Source of the DNA: Macrostomum hystrix | Lineage: Eukaryota > Platyhelminthes > Macrostomidae | Direction: 5' to 3' | Length of the DNA: 64,000 bases | Assembly (NCBI GenBank): GCA_950097015.1 | Contig: CATNEN010000007.1 | Location: forward strand, 10,665,001 to 10,729,000 | Shown: positions 11,563 to 24,700 of the stretch, in pieces | Layout of the letters: each line of letters starts with the position of its first letter | Numbering within the stretch: the first letter of the stretch is position 1 | Program-made: the position numbers and the translations under genes | The notes under the pieces: model-generated | What the model saw: only the letters and a program-made list of their open reading frames with translations | Told to the model about the DNA's origin: nothing | Databases searched by the model: none

Positions 11563-13704
11563 GGATTCGAGTGATGATGGGATTTGAGTGAGGATGGGAT
11601 TTGAGTGAGGATGGGGATTCAAGAAAGGCTGGGGATTCGAGAGAGGATGGGGATTCGAGTGGGGATGGGATTTGAGTGAGGATGGGGATTCAAGAGAGGA
11701 TGGGGATTCAAGAAAGGCTGGGGATTCGAGAGAGGATGGGGATTCGAGTGGGGATGGGATTTGAGTGAGGATGGGATTCGAGTGAGGATGGGATTTGAGT
11801 GAGGATGGGGATTCGAGTGAGGATGGGATTTGAGTGAGGATGGGATTTGAGTGAGGATGGGGATTCGAGTGAGGATGGGGATTCGAGTGAGGATGGGATT
11901 TGAGTGAGGATGGGGATTCGAGTGAGGATGGGATTTGAGTGAGGATGGGATTTGAGTGAGGATGGGGATTCGAGTGAGGATGGGGATTTGAGTGAGGATG
12001 GGATTTGAGTGAGGATGGGGATTCGAGTGAGGATGGGATTCGAGTGAGGATGGGATTTGAGTGAGGATGGGGATTCGAGTGAGGATGGGATTTGAGTAAG
12101 GATGGGATTTCAGTGAGGATGGGATTTGAGAGAATGGGGATTCAAGAGAGTTGGGATTCGAGTGAGGATGGGATTTGAGTGAGGATGGGATTTCAGTGAG
12201 GATGGGGACTTGAGATTTGGTAATCGGTAATACTAAAGAGGATGGGAATCTGAGAGAATGGGGATTCAAGAGAGTTGGGATTCGAGTGAGGATGGGATTT
12301 CAGTGAGGATGGGATTTCAGTGAGGATGGGGACTTGAGATTTGGTAATCGGTAATACTAAAGAGGATGGGAATCTGAGAGAATGGGGATTCAAGAGAGTT
12401 GGGATTCAAGAGAGTTGGGATTCAAGAGAGTTGGGATTCGAGTGAGGATGGGATTCAAGTGAGGAAGGGATTCGAGTGAGGATGGGGATTCGAGTGAGGA
12501 TGGGGATTCGAGTGAGGATGGGGATTCGAGTGAGGATGGGGATTCGAGTGAGGATGGGGATTCGAGTGAGGATGGGGATTTGAGTGAGGATGGGGATTCG
12601 AGTGAGGATGGGGATTCGAGTGAGGATGGGATTTGAGTGAGGATGGGGATTCGAGTGAGGATGGGGATTCGAGTGAGGATGGGGATTCGAGTGAGGATGG
12701 GGATTCGAGTGAGGATGGGGATTTGAGTGAGGATGGGGATTCGAGTGAGGATGGGATTCGAGTGAGGATGGGATTTGAGTGAGGATGGGGATTCGAGTGA
12801 GGATGGGATTTGAGTGAGGATGGGATTTGAGTGAGGATGGGGATTCGAGTGAGGATGGGGATTCGAGTGAGGATGGGATTTGAGTGAGGATGGGGATTCG
12901 AGTGAGGATGGGATTTGAGTGAGGATGGGATTTGAGTGAGGATGGGGATTCGAGTGAGGATGGGGATTTGAGTGAGGATGGGATTTGAGTGAGGATGGGG
13001 ATTCGAGTGAGGATGGGATTCGAGTGAGGATGGGATTTGAGTGAGGATGGGGATTCGAGTGAGGATGGGATTTGAGTAAGGATGGGATTTCAGTGAGGAT
13101 GGGATTTGAGAGAATGGGGATTCAAGAGAGTTGGGATTCGAGTGAGGATGGGATTTGAGTGAGGATGGGATTTCAGTGAGGATGGGGACTTGAGATTTGG
13201 TAATCGGTAATACTAAAGAGGATGGGAATCTGAGAGAATGGGGATTCAAGAGAGTTGGGATTCGAGTGAGGATGGGATTTCAGTGAGGATGGGATTTCAG
13301 TGAGGATGGGGACTTGAGATTTGGTAATCGGTAATACTAAAGAGGATGGGAATCTGAGAGAATGGGGATTCAAGAGAGTTGGGATTCAAGAGAGTTGGGA
13401 TTCAAGAGAGTTGGGATTCGAGTGAGGATGGGATTCAAGTGAGGAAGGGATTCGAGTGAGGATGGGGATTCGAGTGAGGATGGGGATTCGAGTGAGGATG
13501 GGGATTCGAGTGAGGATGGGGATTCGAGTGAGGATGGGGATTCGAGTGAGGATGGGGATTTGAGTGAGGATGGGGATTCGAGTGAGGATGGGGATTCGAG
13601 TGAGGATGGGATTTGAGTGAGGATGGGGATTCGAGTGAGGATGGGGATTCGAGTGAGGATGGGGATTCGAGTGAGGATGGGGATTCGAGTGAGGATGCTG
13701 GCAC
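11563..13704. repeat. 17/18-bp minisatellite with a 980-bp higher-order duplication
   Basis: Same unit family as the array at 10066 (GAGGATGGGGATTCGAGT). A marker segment containing GATTTGGTAATCGGTAATAC occurs at about 12214, 12339, 13194 and 13319. The block from about 11761 to 12740 reappears, near-identical by eye, from 12741 to 13704, a shift of 980 bp. Intergenic. Confidence 0.93.
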
Positions 13705-15425
13705 TACTTAGCTCCAGTAACAGCAAGTCAGCAGTGTAACTAGCGTGGAAATGCAGTGCTTTGCAGCGCTTAATAAGTAAAATTTTTTCGCCTCAGAAAC
13801 TGATAGCGGCCTGCCGCTCACAAACAGAATAATGGCATCGACTGTGCTCACAGAATTCCATTATTCATCAGGACTCAGGGGTTGAATATGCGGCTTTATC
13901 TGCAAATGCATTTTCCTCAGGGAGCTTTTAGAAGCCAGTCAGAGTGGCTCTCCAGGGTGACTGGACATTGTCCGCCGGATAAGGTAAGGATGAAAAAAGG
14001 ACTAAAAGAGAAATAAAATGAACTCCATTAAAATTTTAAGGCTTTTTTCCTGCAAAGAAATTTCTACAGGAAAAACTAACGAAACACAGCAGCTCGGGAA
14101 TAGAGAGATTCGGGAATCGGGAGATTCGGGAATCGGGAGATTCGGGAATTGGGAGATTCGGGAATTGGGAGATTCGGGAATTGGGAGATTCGGGAATTGG
14201 GAGATTCGGGAATTGGGAGATTCGGGAATTGGGAGATTCGGGAATCGGGAGATTCGGGAATTGGGAGATTCGGGAATTGGGAGATTCGGGAATTGGGAGA
14301 TTCGGGAATCGGGAGATTCGGGAATCGGGAGATTCGGGAATCGGGAGATTCGGGAATTGGGAGTTTCGGGAATTGAGAGATTCGGGAATTGGGCGATTCG
14401 GAAATTCTGAGAATTCGTTAATTGGTTTAATTAAGTCAAGAATGTACTCGGACTTCACATTCGCATGATCAATGTGCATAGTTTTGTGCAGCAAAATACT
14501 TTTTATCCTACATGCTGACCTGGGGCAGACGCGCCTTAAATGCCTCACGCAGGCTGCATTGCTGAAAACTTTTGCTTTCCAGCTGAAAGCGGAAAGGGCA
14601 AGACAATGCGGGCATTGCGCAGTCAGGAAGCCATCGCCATTCCCGAGCCAGTACCGCCGGTCGGGACGCAGGGGATCCCGGATTAGCGGGAAGGGTTGAA
14701 ACTCGCTTGCGGATGGCACAGAACTGCTGTGCTTTGCAGGACAAAACCGGCTCGTCCCCCAGCCATTGTCCCCGCCAGCTCCCACCCCTCCAGCTGTGTG
14801 AGCAGGCTGAGCAGGAAATTAATTCTCAATGGCTCGGGTCCCGGAATCCGCTGTCAGGCGGCACTGGCGGCGGAACCGGAGCGAGGACGAAAAGAAACTT
14901 TTTCTGGTGCCGGGCCTTCTAGCTGGCCCCACCCCAGCCCAACACCAGGTCAGGGCGGCACCGAACAATGGGGACATTGGGGACAGCCGCCTGTGAGCTG
15001 ATGCAGGAGAAGCTGCGGGTCGAGCGCCTGAATGACAGAGAGGCCCCGTGTGTGTTTGGGAGTGGGGGGCTAGCTCCAGTGAGCAGTGAGTTGCAGGCGT
15101 GAGCACTGCCGCTAGAAGAATGCTCAGCATTTCACTATTCTATATCTGGGTACAATGCCAGGCTGTGTTTACCAACATTAAACAATGGACGAAGCGGATG
15201 GCTTTGCCAACAAGGCGCGCGAACAGGACATTGGGGCGGGCTGCTTCGAGCGCCTCACATGCCCCCTCTGGCAACGGGTTCGGACACCTAAAACTGAAGT
15301 CTGCCAGTAGACAGGGCGGCTGGAAACTATGAATTAACAGTTTCACAGACGTAGAGAACAAACCAGCTGACACACAGCATTTATTTCTGTTTGATTCATC
15401 AATAAGCATTGTTGCACTAACAAAA
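13705..15425. other. intergenic region, no gene recognised
   Basis: Apart from the array at 14098-14405 this is unique, moderately GC-rich sequence. Several open frames of 70-250 codons exist, the longest driven by the array. None resembles a known family or shows splice-consistent structure. Confidence 0.4.
14098..14405. repeat. 16-bp minisatellite, intergenic
   Basis: About 19 copies of GGAATTGGGAGATTCG, with GGAATCGGG variants interspersed. Confidence 0.92.
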
Positions 15426-15429
15426 GGAG

Positions 15430-15625
15430 GGGGTCGGTGGCAGAGCGGTTAACGCGTTCGCCTCTCGCACCAAGGTACCTAAGTTCGATTCCACGGCGAG
15501 GCCACATTAATTTGGGGCGCAGCCGCGGCGAGAAGGCTTGGGGGCTTGTCGTGCAAATTACGCCCTTGAGGGCCAACCTCCAAGGCACAGTGAAGTGCGC
15601 ACTGCCTGACGATGCCAAGGGGCAA
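15430..15625 (+). mobile_element. tRNA-derived SINE, copy 1
   Basis: The head resembles a class II (Ser/Leu-like) tRNA. An A-box match, TGGCAGAGCGGTTAACGCG, starts at about 15438, and a B-box match, AGTTCGATTCC, at about 15482. A tRNA-unrelated body follows, containing GGCTTGTCGTGCAAATTACG and CTTGAGGGCCAACCTCCAA. The same head and body recur at 58131 in the same orientation, which defines the element. This copy has about 20 extra bases after the B-box that the other lacks. It lies just past the 3' end of the minus-strand ERICH3-like gene. No tRNA acceptor stem closes it, so it is not a tRNA gene. Confidence 0.8.
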
Positions 15626-15706
15626 AATAAGGGAGCATTTCTACCGTCAAGGCAAGGAGCTCTGCATGGAGTTTGTATCTGGACTCGAAGCTCAACAATT
15701 TTCTAA

Positions 15707-15712
15707 TTTATT
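15707..15712 (-). terminator. poly(A) signal of the ERICH3-like gene
   Basis: AATAAA on the minus strand, 82 bases past the stop codon at 15794-15796. Confidence 0.6.
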
Positions 15713-15793
15713 TTGCACAGACTCGCGAGCCATAAACTGTGCCCGCTGGCCCTGATGTGAAACCAGACAGGCTGCACCCTTGCAAGGCTGCAA

Positions 15794-18700
15794 TCAATTC
15801 ATCCCAAACAGCCATTCACACTGACAGCCCAGATCTGCCCTGATGAGCGGACACTCAGTGTCACACAATGCCCCATCTGCCACCCTGCTCACCCTGTCCA
15901 GCATCCAGCTCACTCCAGCTGCGTCCGCGGCGCCTTCTTCAGCATCCTCCGGTTCCTCCACTGTGCACTCGGCTTCCTCCGAGCTGCCCTGCTCAGCGAT
16001 TCGAACCCGCAGCTTCAGAAGACGACCAAGGTCCGGAATTGAGACCAGGAATTCCTCTGTGCTGCAAGGTTTGGCTGTGATTTGAGCTCACCTGTGCATT
16101 CCCCATTGACCCTACCTGTGCCTCCCCCACTTACCCTACCTGTGTCTCCCCCACTTACCCTACCTGTGTCTCCCCCACTTACACTACCTGTGTCTCCCCC
16201 ACTTACACTACCTGTGTCTCCCCCACTTACCCTACCTGTGTCTCCCCACTTACCCTACCTGTGTCTCCCCCACTTACCCTACCTGTGTCTCCCCCACTTA
16301 CACTACCTGTGTCTCCCCCACTTACCCTACCTGTGTCTCCCCACTTACACTACCTGTGTCTCCCCACTTACACTACCTGTGTCTCCCCACTTACCCTACC
16401 TGTGTCTCCCCCACTTACCCTACCTGTGTCTCCCCCACTTACCCTACCTGTGTCTCCCCACTTACACTACCTGTGTCTCCCCACTTACACTACCTGTGTC
16501 TCCCCCACTTACCCTACCTGTGTCTCCCCCACTTACCCTACCTGTGTCTCCCCTTTTGCTTTTTTCTCACCTGCCCGGCAGGAAGCAGCTGCTCTCGCTT
16601 GGACACTGGAAAATTATTTCTCCGGACTGGCTCCGCTCGCCGACCAGGTTGACCCGAACCGACCTGGGCCATTGACTCCCTTCCTGGACAGTTTCAAGAG
16701 CTTCGTTGTCGGAGGTCGCTGGTTCGACTCTTGGTTGGGCTGTTACAAATCTTACTTTATAGTTGACGATGCCTGAAATGCGTGGCGGTGACTTTGCTCT
16801 GATCTCTTACTGATTGCCTGTCAAAAAGTGGGACTTGAGTTTTACTCACCGCCATCCGAGTGCGCCGGTCCATCAGTTCCAGGACCTCCGTCCAGCTGAT
16901 TGCCTGTGGCTGCGGCCTCTGCTGGGAGATAAACAAGAGGTCTCAGATGGGCTGCAGGCTTGGCTAATACAGCCACGCGATAGCAACAATCTGCTCTGAA
17001 ACTGCAAACACTTGAGCAGCAGGAGGACCAAGTTGAGTAGGGCCAGTTCTGACTGGAGCTGAGCACTAGCTGAGAACCCACTCAAAAGGACTCGACCCGT
17101 TTCAGGTTCTCAGGCGGTTGCGAAACAATGGGAATTGGGAAGAGGAAAATATAATGGGAGAGAATCCCTGCTAAAAAAGATTGCAGACGATTTAGGAATA
17201 CTCTGGAACCATATAAGATGAGATGGGATCAGATAAGATGGGATGGGATCAGATAAGATGGGATGGGATCAGATAAGATGGGATGGGATCAGATAAGATG
17301 GGATGGGATCAGATAAGATAGGATGGGATCAGATAAGATGAGATGGGATCAGAAAAGATGAGAGGGGATCAGAAAAGATGAGATGGGATCAGAAAAGATG
17401 AGATAGGATCAGAAAAGATGAGATGGGATCAGAAAAGATGAGATAGGATCAGATAAGATGAGATGGGATCAGATAAGATGAGATGGGATCAGATAAGATG
17501 GGATGGGATCATAAAAACAGAGATGGGATCAGATAAGATGAGATGGGATCAGATAAGATAGGATGGGATCAGATAAGATAGGATGGGATCAGATTAGATA
17601 AGATGGGATCAGGTAAGATGGGATGGGATCAGATAAGATGGGATGGGATCATAAAAGATGAGATGGGATCAGAAAAGATGAGATGGGATCAGAAAAGATG
17701 AGATGGGATCAGATAAGATGAGATGGGATCAGATAAGATAGGATGGGATCAGATTAGATAAGATGGGATCAGATAAGATGGGATGGGATCAGATAAGATA
17801 AGATGGGATCAGATAAGATGGGATGGGATCATAAAAGATGAGATGGGATCAGAAAAGATGAGATGGGATCAGAAAAGATGAGATGGGATCAGATAAGATG
17901 AGATGGGATCAGATAAGATGGGATGGAATCAGAAAAGATGAGATGGGATCAGATAAGATGAGATGGGATCAGAAAAGATGGGATGGGATCAGATAAGATG
18001 AGATGGGATCAGAAAAGATGGGATGCGATCAGATAAGATGAGATGGGATCAGATAAGAGGAGATGGGATCAGAAAAGATGGGATGGGATCAGATAAGATA
18101 AGATGGGATCAGATAAGATGAGGATGGGATGATTCTCACCATCGCTGGTGTCCAGTTGCTCGGCCGAATAGCCAAAGCCATGGAGATTTCGAATCTCTGC
18201 AAGTGTGGGATTTGAAAGCATTGGCAGGTGTGCAGGTGTCCCTCATGACAATCATAAAAGGTAAGCACTACTGAATGGGCTCCGCACCTTCCAGTTGCAG
18301 GATGGCCAGGGCGGCTGCGATGCCCTCCTCGAACTCCTGCTCATCGTCCGACAGCACTGTGGACTCACCGTCTGCTCAATTTTAGGGGTTTAAGGAGAAA
18401 GCTGGCCTCACTGTTCCTAGAAATCGAGAACAAAGACTTGCGTGCACCTACCACCGAGAGACTGAAACTCATCGGGTGTGTCCTGAATAGCAATGTTTAC
18501 TGTGGGCTCCTGCTGCAGCTGCGGCGTTTGGGGCTGCTGCTGCTGCTGCTGTTGTTGCTGAAGCTGCGAATGCTGCTCATGCTGTACCTGGAACTGACGC
18601 TCCTGCTGCTGCTGAAGTTCTCGCTGCTGTGGTGGCTGCTGTTGTGGCTGCTGTTGTGGCTGCTGTTGTGGCTGCTGTTGTGGCTGCTGTTGTGGCTGCT

Positions 18701-21700
18701 GTTGTGGCTGCTGTTGTGGCTGCTGTGATGGCTGCTGTTGTGGCTGCTGTTGTGGCTGCTGTTGTGGCTGCTGTGGTGGCTGTTGTTGTGGCTGTTGTTG
18801 TGGCTGCTGTTGTGGCTGCTGTTGTGGCTGCTGTTGTGGCTGCTGTGATGGCTGCTGTTGTGGCTGCTGTGGTGGCTGTTGTTGTGGCTGCTGTTGTGGC
18901 TGCTGTGGTGGCTGTTGTTGTGGCTGTTGTTGTGGCTGCTGTTGTGGCTGCTGTTGTGGCTGCTGTTGTGGCTGCTGTTGTGGCTTCTGTTGTGGCTGCT
19001 GTTGTGGCTGCTGTTGTGGCTGCTGTTGTGGCTGCTGTTGTGGCTGCTGTGATGGCTGCTGTTGTGGCTGCTGTGGTGGCTGTTGTTGTGGCTGCTGTGG
19101 TGGCTGTTGTTGTGGCTGCTGTTGTGGCTGCTGTTGTGGCTGCTGTGATGGCTGCTGTTGTGGCTGCTGTGGTGGCTGTTGTTGTGGCTGTTGTTGTGGC
19201 TGCTGTTGTGGCTGCTGTGATGGCTGCTGTTTTGGCTGCTGTGGTGGCTGTTGTTGTGGCTGTTGTTGTGGCTGCTGTTGTGGCTGCTGTGATGGCTGCT
19301 GTGGTGGCTGCTGTTGTGGCTGCTGTGATGGCTGCTGTTGTGGCTGCTGTGGTGGCTGTTGTTGTGGCTGTTGTTGTGGCTGCTGTGGTGGCTGCTGTTG
19401 TGGCTGCTGTTGTGGCTGCTGTGGTGGCTGCTGTGATGGCTGCTGTTGTGGCTGCTGTGGTGGCTGCTGTTGTGGCTGCTGTTGTGGCTGCTGTGATGGC
19501 TGCTGTGGTGGCTGCTGTGGTGGCTGCTGCTGTTGTGGCTGCTGTGATGGCTGCTGTGGTGGCTGCTGTGATGGCTGCTGTGGTGGCTGCTGTGATGGCT
19601 GCTGTTGTGGCTGCTGTGGTGGCTGCTGTTGTGGCTGCTGTGATGGCTGCTGTTGTGGCTGCTGTGATGGCTGCTGTTGTGGCTGCTGTGGTGGCTGTTG
19701 TTGTGGCTGTTGTTGTGGCTGCTGTTGTGGCTGCTGTGATGGCTGCTGTTTTGGCTGCTGTGGTGGCTGTTGTTGTGGCTGTTGTTGTGGCTGCTGTGGT
19801 GGCTGCTGTGATGGCTGCTGTGGTGGCTGCTGTTGTGGCTGCTGTTGTGGCTGCTGTGATGGCTGCTGTGGTGGCTGCTGTTGTGGCTGCTGTGATGGCT
19901 GCTGTTGTGGCTGCTGTGATGGCTGCTGTTTTGGCTGCTGTGGTGGCTGTTGTTGTGGCTGTTGTTGTGGCTGCTGTTGTGGCTGCTGTTGTGGCTGTTG
20001 TGATGGCTGCTGTGGTGGCTGTTGTTGTGGCTGTTGTTGTGGCTGCTGTGGTGGCTGCTGTGATGGCTGCTGTGGTGGCTGCTGTTGTGGCTGCTGTTGT
20101 GGCTGCTGTGATGGCTGCTGTGGTGGCTGCTGTTGTGGCTGCTGTGATGGCTGCTGTTGTGGCTGCTGTGGTGGCTGTTGTTGTGGCTGTTGTTGTGGCT
20201 GCTGTGGTGGCTGCTGTTGTGGCTGCTGTTGTGGCTGCTGTGGTGGCTGCTGTTGTGGCTGCTGTTGTGGCTGCTGTGATGGCTGCTGTGGTGGCTGCTG
20301 TGGTGGCTGCTGCTGTTGTGGCTGCTGTGATGGCTGCTGTGGTGGCTGCTGTGATGGCTGCTGTGGTGGCTGCTGTGATGGCTGCTGTTGTGGCTGCTGT
20401 GGTGGCTGCTGTTGTGGCTGCTGTGATGGCTGCTGTTGTGGCTGCTGTGATGGCTGCTGTGGTGGCTGCTGTTGTGGCTGCTGTGATGGCTGCTGTGGTG
20501 GCTGCTGTGGTGGCTGCTGTGGTGGCTGCTGCTGTTGTGGCTGCTGTGGTGGCTGCTGTTGTGGCTGCTGTGATGGCTGCTGTGGTGGCTGCTGTGGTGG
20601 CTGCTGCTGTTGTGGCTGCTGTTGTGGCTGCTGTGATGGCTGCTGTGGTGGCTGCTGTGGTGGCTGCTGTGGCAGCTGCTTTTGTAGCACAAGCTGTAAG
20701 TGAAGTTGCTGCTGAGTGAGTTGCTCTTCTTCTTGTTGCGGCTGCTCGCTCAGATTCAGCCCTGGTAGGTGAGGCCGGTGCACTTGATGCTGCCGCTGCT
20801 GTTGCTGGCCGTGCTCCAGGTGAAGCTTTGCCTGAAGTCGATTGTCCGCAGTGGAGTTGCTCTAAAATTGTGCGCTAGTCTGCGTAATAAATTTATGAGC
20901 AGTGAGTGTTTGAGCAGTGAATGTGTGAGCAGTGAGTGTTTGAGCAGTGAATGTGTGAGCAGTGAATGTGTGAGCAGTGAATGTGTGAGCAGTGAGTGTT
21001 TGAGCAGTGAATGTGTGAGCAGTGAATGTGTGAGCAGTGAATGTGTGAGCAGTGAGTGTTTGAGCAGTGAATGTGTGAGCAGTGAATGTGTGAGCAGTGA
21101 ATGTGTGAGCAGTGAGTGTTTGAGCAGTGAATGTGTGAGCAGTGAATGTGTGAGTGAATGTGTGAGCAGTGAATGTGTGAGTGAAGTATGAGCAGTAGTT
21201 CGTGAATCACCTGCTCAAGAGCCGCTTTCGGTTGCTGAGTCGGTGCCTCCGGAGACTGGGAGCGGCTGGAGGTCCCGGACGCCATCGAGTCCGAGTCTGC
21301 AGTGAAGGCGATGGCGGATTTGGGCGGCCCAGAATGAGGTCGGCAAAGGTCTTGGGATCACTTTTACAACCCGTGACTGAGCATAAATATTTCCCTATTC
21401 TCCCGAGGGATTAACGCGAACGCTGAGTGGGATCTGGTCACGATCTGGGATCTCGGCTACTTTGACCGCTACAGCACCGCGAGCTGCTGTGATTTACAAT
21501 GTCCCAGCCTGCTTCGCTGACTGCGAGAATCGAACCAGGTGCAAATTGCTGCGCTAATTATGGCTTAAGTTTTGGATCTGACTGCAACTGAGGCCGAAGA
21601 GAGACGGAATTGCTCGGATTGCACTTTTTCTAGCCTCCTCACCATTGTGACTCGGCTCGTATTAACATGCCAGCAATTGTCACCACAGCAAATCACATAC

Positions 21701-24700
21701 TCACATCCTCATCCCAACCCTCATCCCAATCCTCATCCCAACCCTCATCCCAATCCTCATCCCAACCCTCATCCCAACCCTCATCCCAACCCTCATCCCA
21801 ATCCTCATCCCAACCCTCATCCCAATCCTCATCCCAACCCTCATCCCAACCCTCATCCCAATCCTCATCCCAACCGTCATCCCAACCCTCATCCCAACCC
21901 TCATCCCAACCCTCATCCCAACCCTCATCCCAACCCTCATCCCAATCCTCATCCCAACCCTCATCCCAACCCTCATCCCAACACTCATCCCAACCCTCAT
22001 CCCAATCCTCATCCCAACCCTCATCCCAATCCTCATCCCAACCCTCATCCCAATCCTCATCCCAACCCTCATCCCAACCCTCATCCCAACACTCATCCCA
22101 ACCCTCATCCCAATCCTCATCCCAACCCTCATCCCAATCCTCATCCCAACCCTCATCCCAATCCTCATCCCAACCCTCATCCCAACCCTCATCCCAACCC
22201 TCATCCCAACCCTCATCCCAACCCTCATCCCAATCCTCATCCCAACCCTCATCCCAACCCTCATCCCAACCCTCATCCCAACCCTCATCCCAACCCTCAT
22301 CCCAACCCTCATCCCAACCCTCATCCCAACCCTCATCCCAACCCTCATCCCAACCCTCATCCCAACCCTCATCCCAATCCTCATCCCAATCCTCATCCCA
22401 ATCCTCATCCCAACCCTCATCCCAACCCTCATCCCAACCCTCATCCCAACCCTCATCCCAATCCTCATCCCAATCCTCATCCCAATCCTCATCCCAACCC
22501 TCATCCCAATCCTCATCCCAATCCTCATCCAACCCTCATCCCAATCCTCATCCCAACCCTCATCCCAATCCTCATCCCAACCCTCGGATAGCCGCTGAGT
22601 GATTCAGCCCGAGTACAAATGATAGTACGCATGATTATCACTAATTCTCCTGCTGCAAGGTCAGAAATAAAAGTCAGGAAACGGGAGCTGAAGTTTTGGC
22701 AGTGGCTCCGCTGAAAGCCACCGGTGCGGCCAGTCTCCGTCCATGCGGCTTCATAATTTCCCGTTTCCGTCCCGCTTGTCGCATTTGGGAGAAAACATTG
22801 CGCCTGGCAACTCCGCGAGCGAGAGAGGCTGAAGATGGCAGACGCGAAAGAAGAGAAGCGCAGCGGGGGGGGCGCGGACCCCTGGCTCCCAGGGGGGGGG
22901 GGCGGAGAGGGCTGCCAATGCTGACGACACGAAGGCATTAGCAAACGATGAGAAGCTGGGGGAAATGAAAATTTTATGAGTCCAGGAGGGTGGGGCGGAG
23001 GCGGGCATTGCAGCAGATGGCCCCCCGCCTCCCGTCTGCCAGCATCTCCGCCTGCTGCATCGACAGGCTAAGGGCGCTTATCAGTGCCAACTTGCTCAGC
23101 TGACTTCAATGGAGTGGGTGAATCTCTCAGTGGAGTGGGTGAATCACTCAATGGAGTGGGTGAATCTCTCAGTGGAGTTGGTGAATCTCTCAGTGGAGTG
23201 GGTGAATCTCACAGTCGAGTGGGTGAATCTCTCAGTGGAGTGGGTGAATCTCACAGTCGAGTGGGTGAATCTCTCAGTGGAGTGGGTGAATCTCTCAGTG
23301 GAGTGGGTGAATCTCTCAGTGGAGTGGGTGAATCTCTCAGTGGAGTGGGTGAATCACTCAATGGAGTGGGTGAATCTCTCAGTGGAGTGGGTGAATCTCT
23401 CAGTGGAGTGGGTGAATCTCTCAGTGGAGTGGGTGAATCACTCAATGGAGAGTGTGAATCTCTCAATGGAGAGGGTGAATCTCACAATGGAGTGGGTGAA
23501 TCTCTCAATGGAGTGGGTGAATCTCACAATGGAGTGGGTGAATCTCACAATGGAGTGGGTGAATCTCTCAATGGAGTTGGTGAATCTCACAAATGGAGTG
23601 GGTGAATCTCACAATAGAGTGGGTGAATCTCACAATGGAGTGGGTGAATCTCACAATAGAGTGGGTGAATCTCTTAAAGGAGTGAGTGAATCTCTCAGTG
23701 GAGTGGGTGAATCTCTCTGTGGAGTGGGTGAATCTCTCTGTGGAGTGGGTGAATCTCTCTGTGGAGTGGGTGAATCACTCAATGGAGTGGGTGAATCGCT
23801 CGTATAACTGAGAGATGTCATTCATGCAAACAGCGCGTGAATCCCGCCCAATGTTCGGTCCAGTGAAAGCCGCCCACCTCAGTCTCACCTTTCGCCTTCT
23901 CGGTCTCCCTGAGGTCCAGCTCCAGCTTGTGCTCCGTCGCACCTGAAATGCGAGGCCGGCGAGCGTCGTGGAAGTCAGCCGACTGGCGTAGCAGTTGCTC
24001 AACCAGGGCGAGTTTGGTCGCGGCCTGCATCCCGGCGCTGTCTCACAAATTATCCCAACAACTGGGATTGCTCACTTTGAGTCCCTTGATTTATCCCGCC
24101 GGACAATCTCCGCCCAGGGCTGGAAATTGCTCCCCGAGCACAAATCAATACACAATGCGGCTGGTATTTGGCGATCGATCCGGGCCTGGGTAGGCCTGGC
24201 AGCCGCGGCGGACCGCTTTGATTGGCCGAGGGCCTGGCCGGGGTTGGCCGGTCCTGCAGCCGCTAATGAGCCTCGGAGTAAGGGGAGCTGCTGGAGTGCC
24301 GCGGCCCCCATCAACCTGCTTCTCACCCCCTCCAATGTCTCTGAACCGCAACTGAACTGAGGCGAAATCAACTCAGCATTGCCGGCTGTTGCAGCAGCTA
24401 AGGCCTCACTCTGGTTTGAGCAGTCTCTGACTTCTCTACCCCAGTGTCTCTGGTCCTGGCTTCTCTATCTACTCCCAGTGTCTCTGGTCCTGGCTTCTCT
24501 ATCTACCCCCAGTGTCTCTGGTCCTGGCTTCTCTATCTACCCCCAGTGTCTCTGGTCCTGGCTTCTCTATATACCCCCAGTGTCTCTGGTCCTGGCTTCT
24601 CTATCTACCCCCAGTGTCTCTGGTCCTGGCTTCTCTATCTACCCCCAGTGTCTCTGGTCCTGGCTTCTCTATCTACCCCCAGTGTCTCTGGTCCTGGCTT

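Noticed and set aside
18629-20719. Plus-strand 696-codon Ala/Val frame and the second minus-strand His/Ser frame across the Gln/Pro array
   Set aside because: A stop-free 12-bp unit keeps several frames open. Only the Gln/Pro frame continues into phase-matched unique exons.
21572-22591. Long frames of His-Pro-Asn-Pro or Ser-Ser-Gln-Pro repeats
   Set aside because: They lie within an ERICH3-like intron and come from a 12-bp array. No start, splice or family support.
23943-24035. Longer form of the ERICH3-like exon at 23889 (frame with LALVEQLLRQSADFHD)
   Set aside because: It looks coding-like, but its acceptors give the wrong phase after the preceding exon. An extra unseen exon would be needed, so the shorter phase-consistent form was kept.
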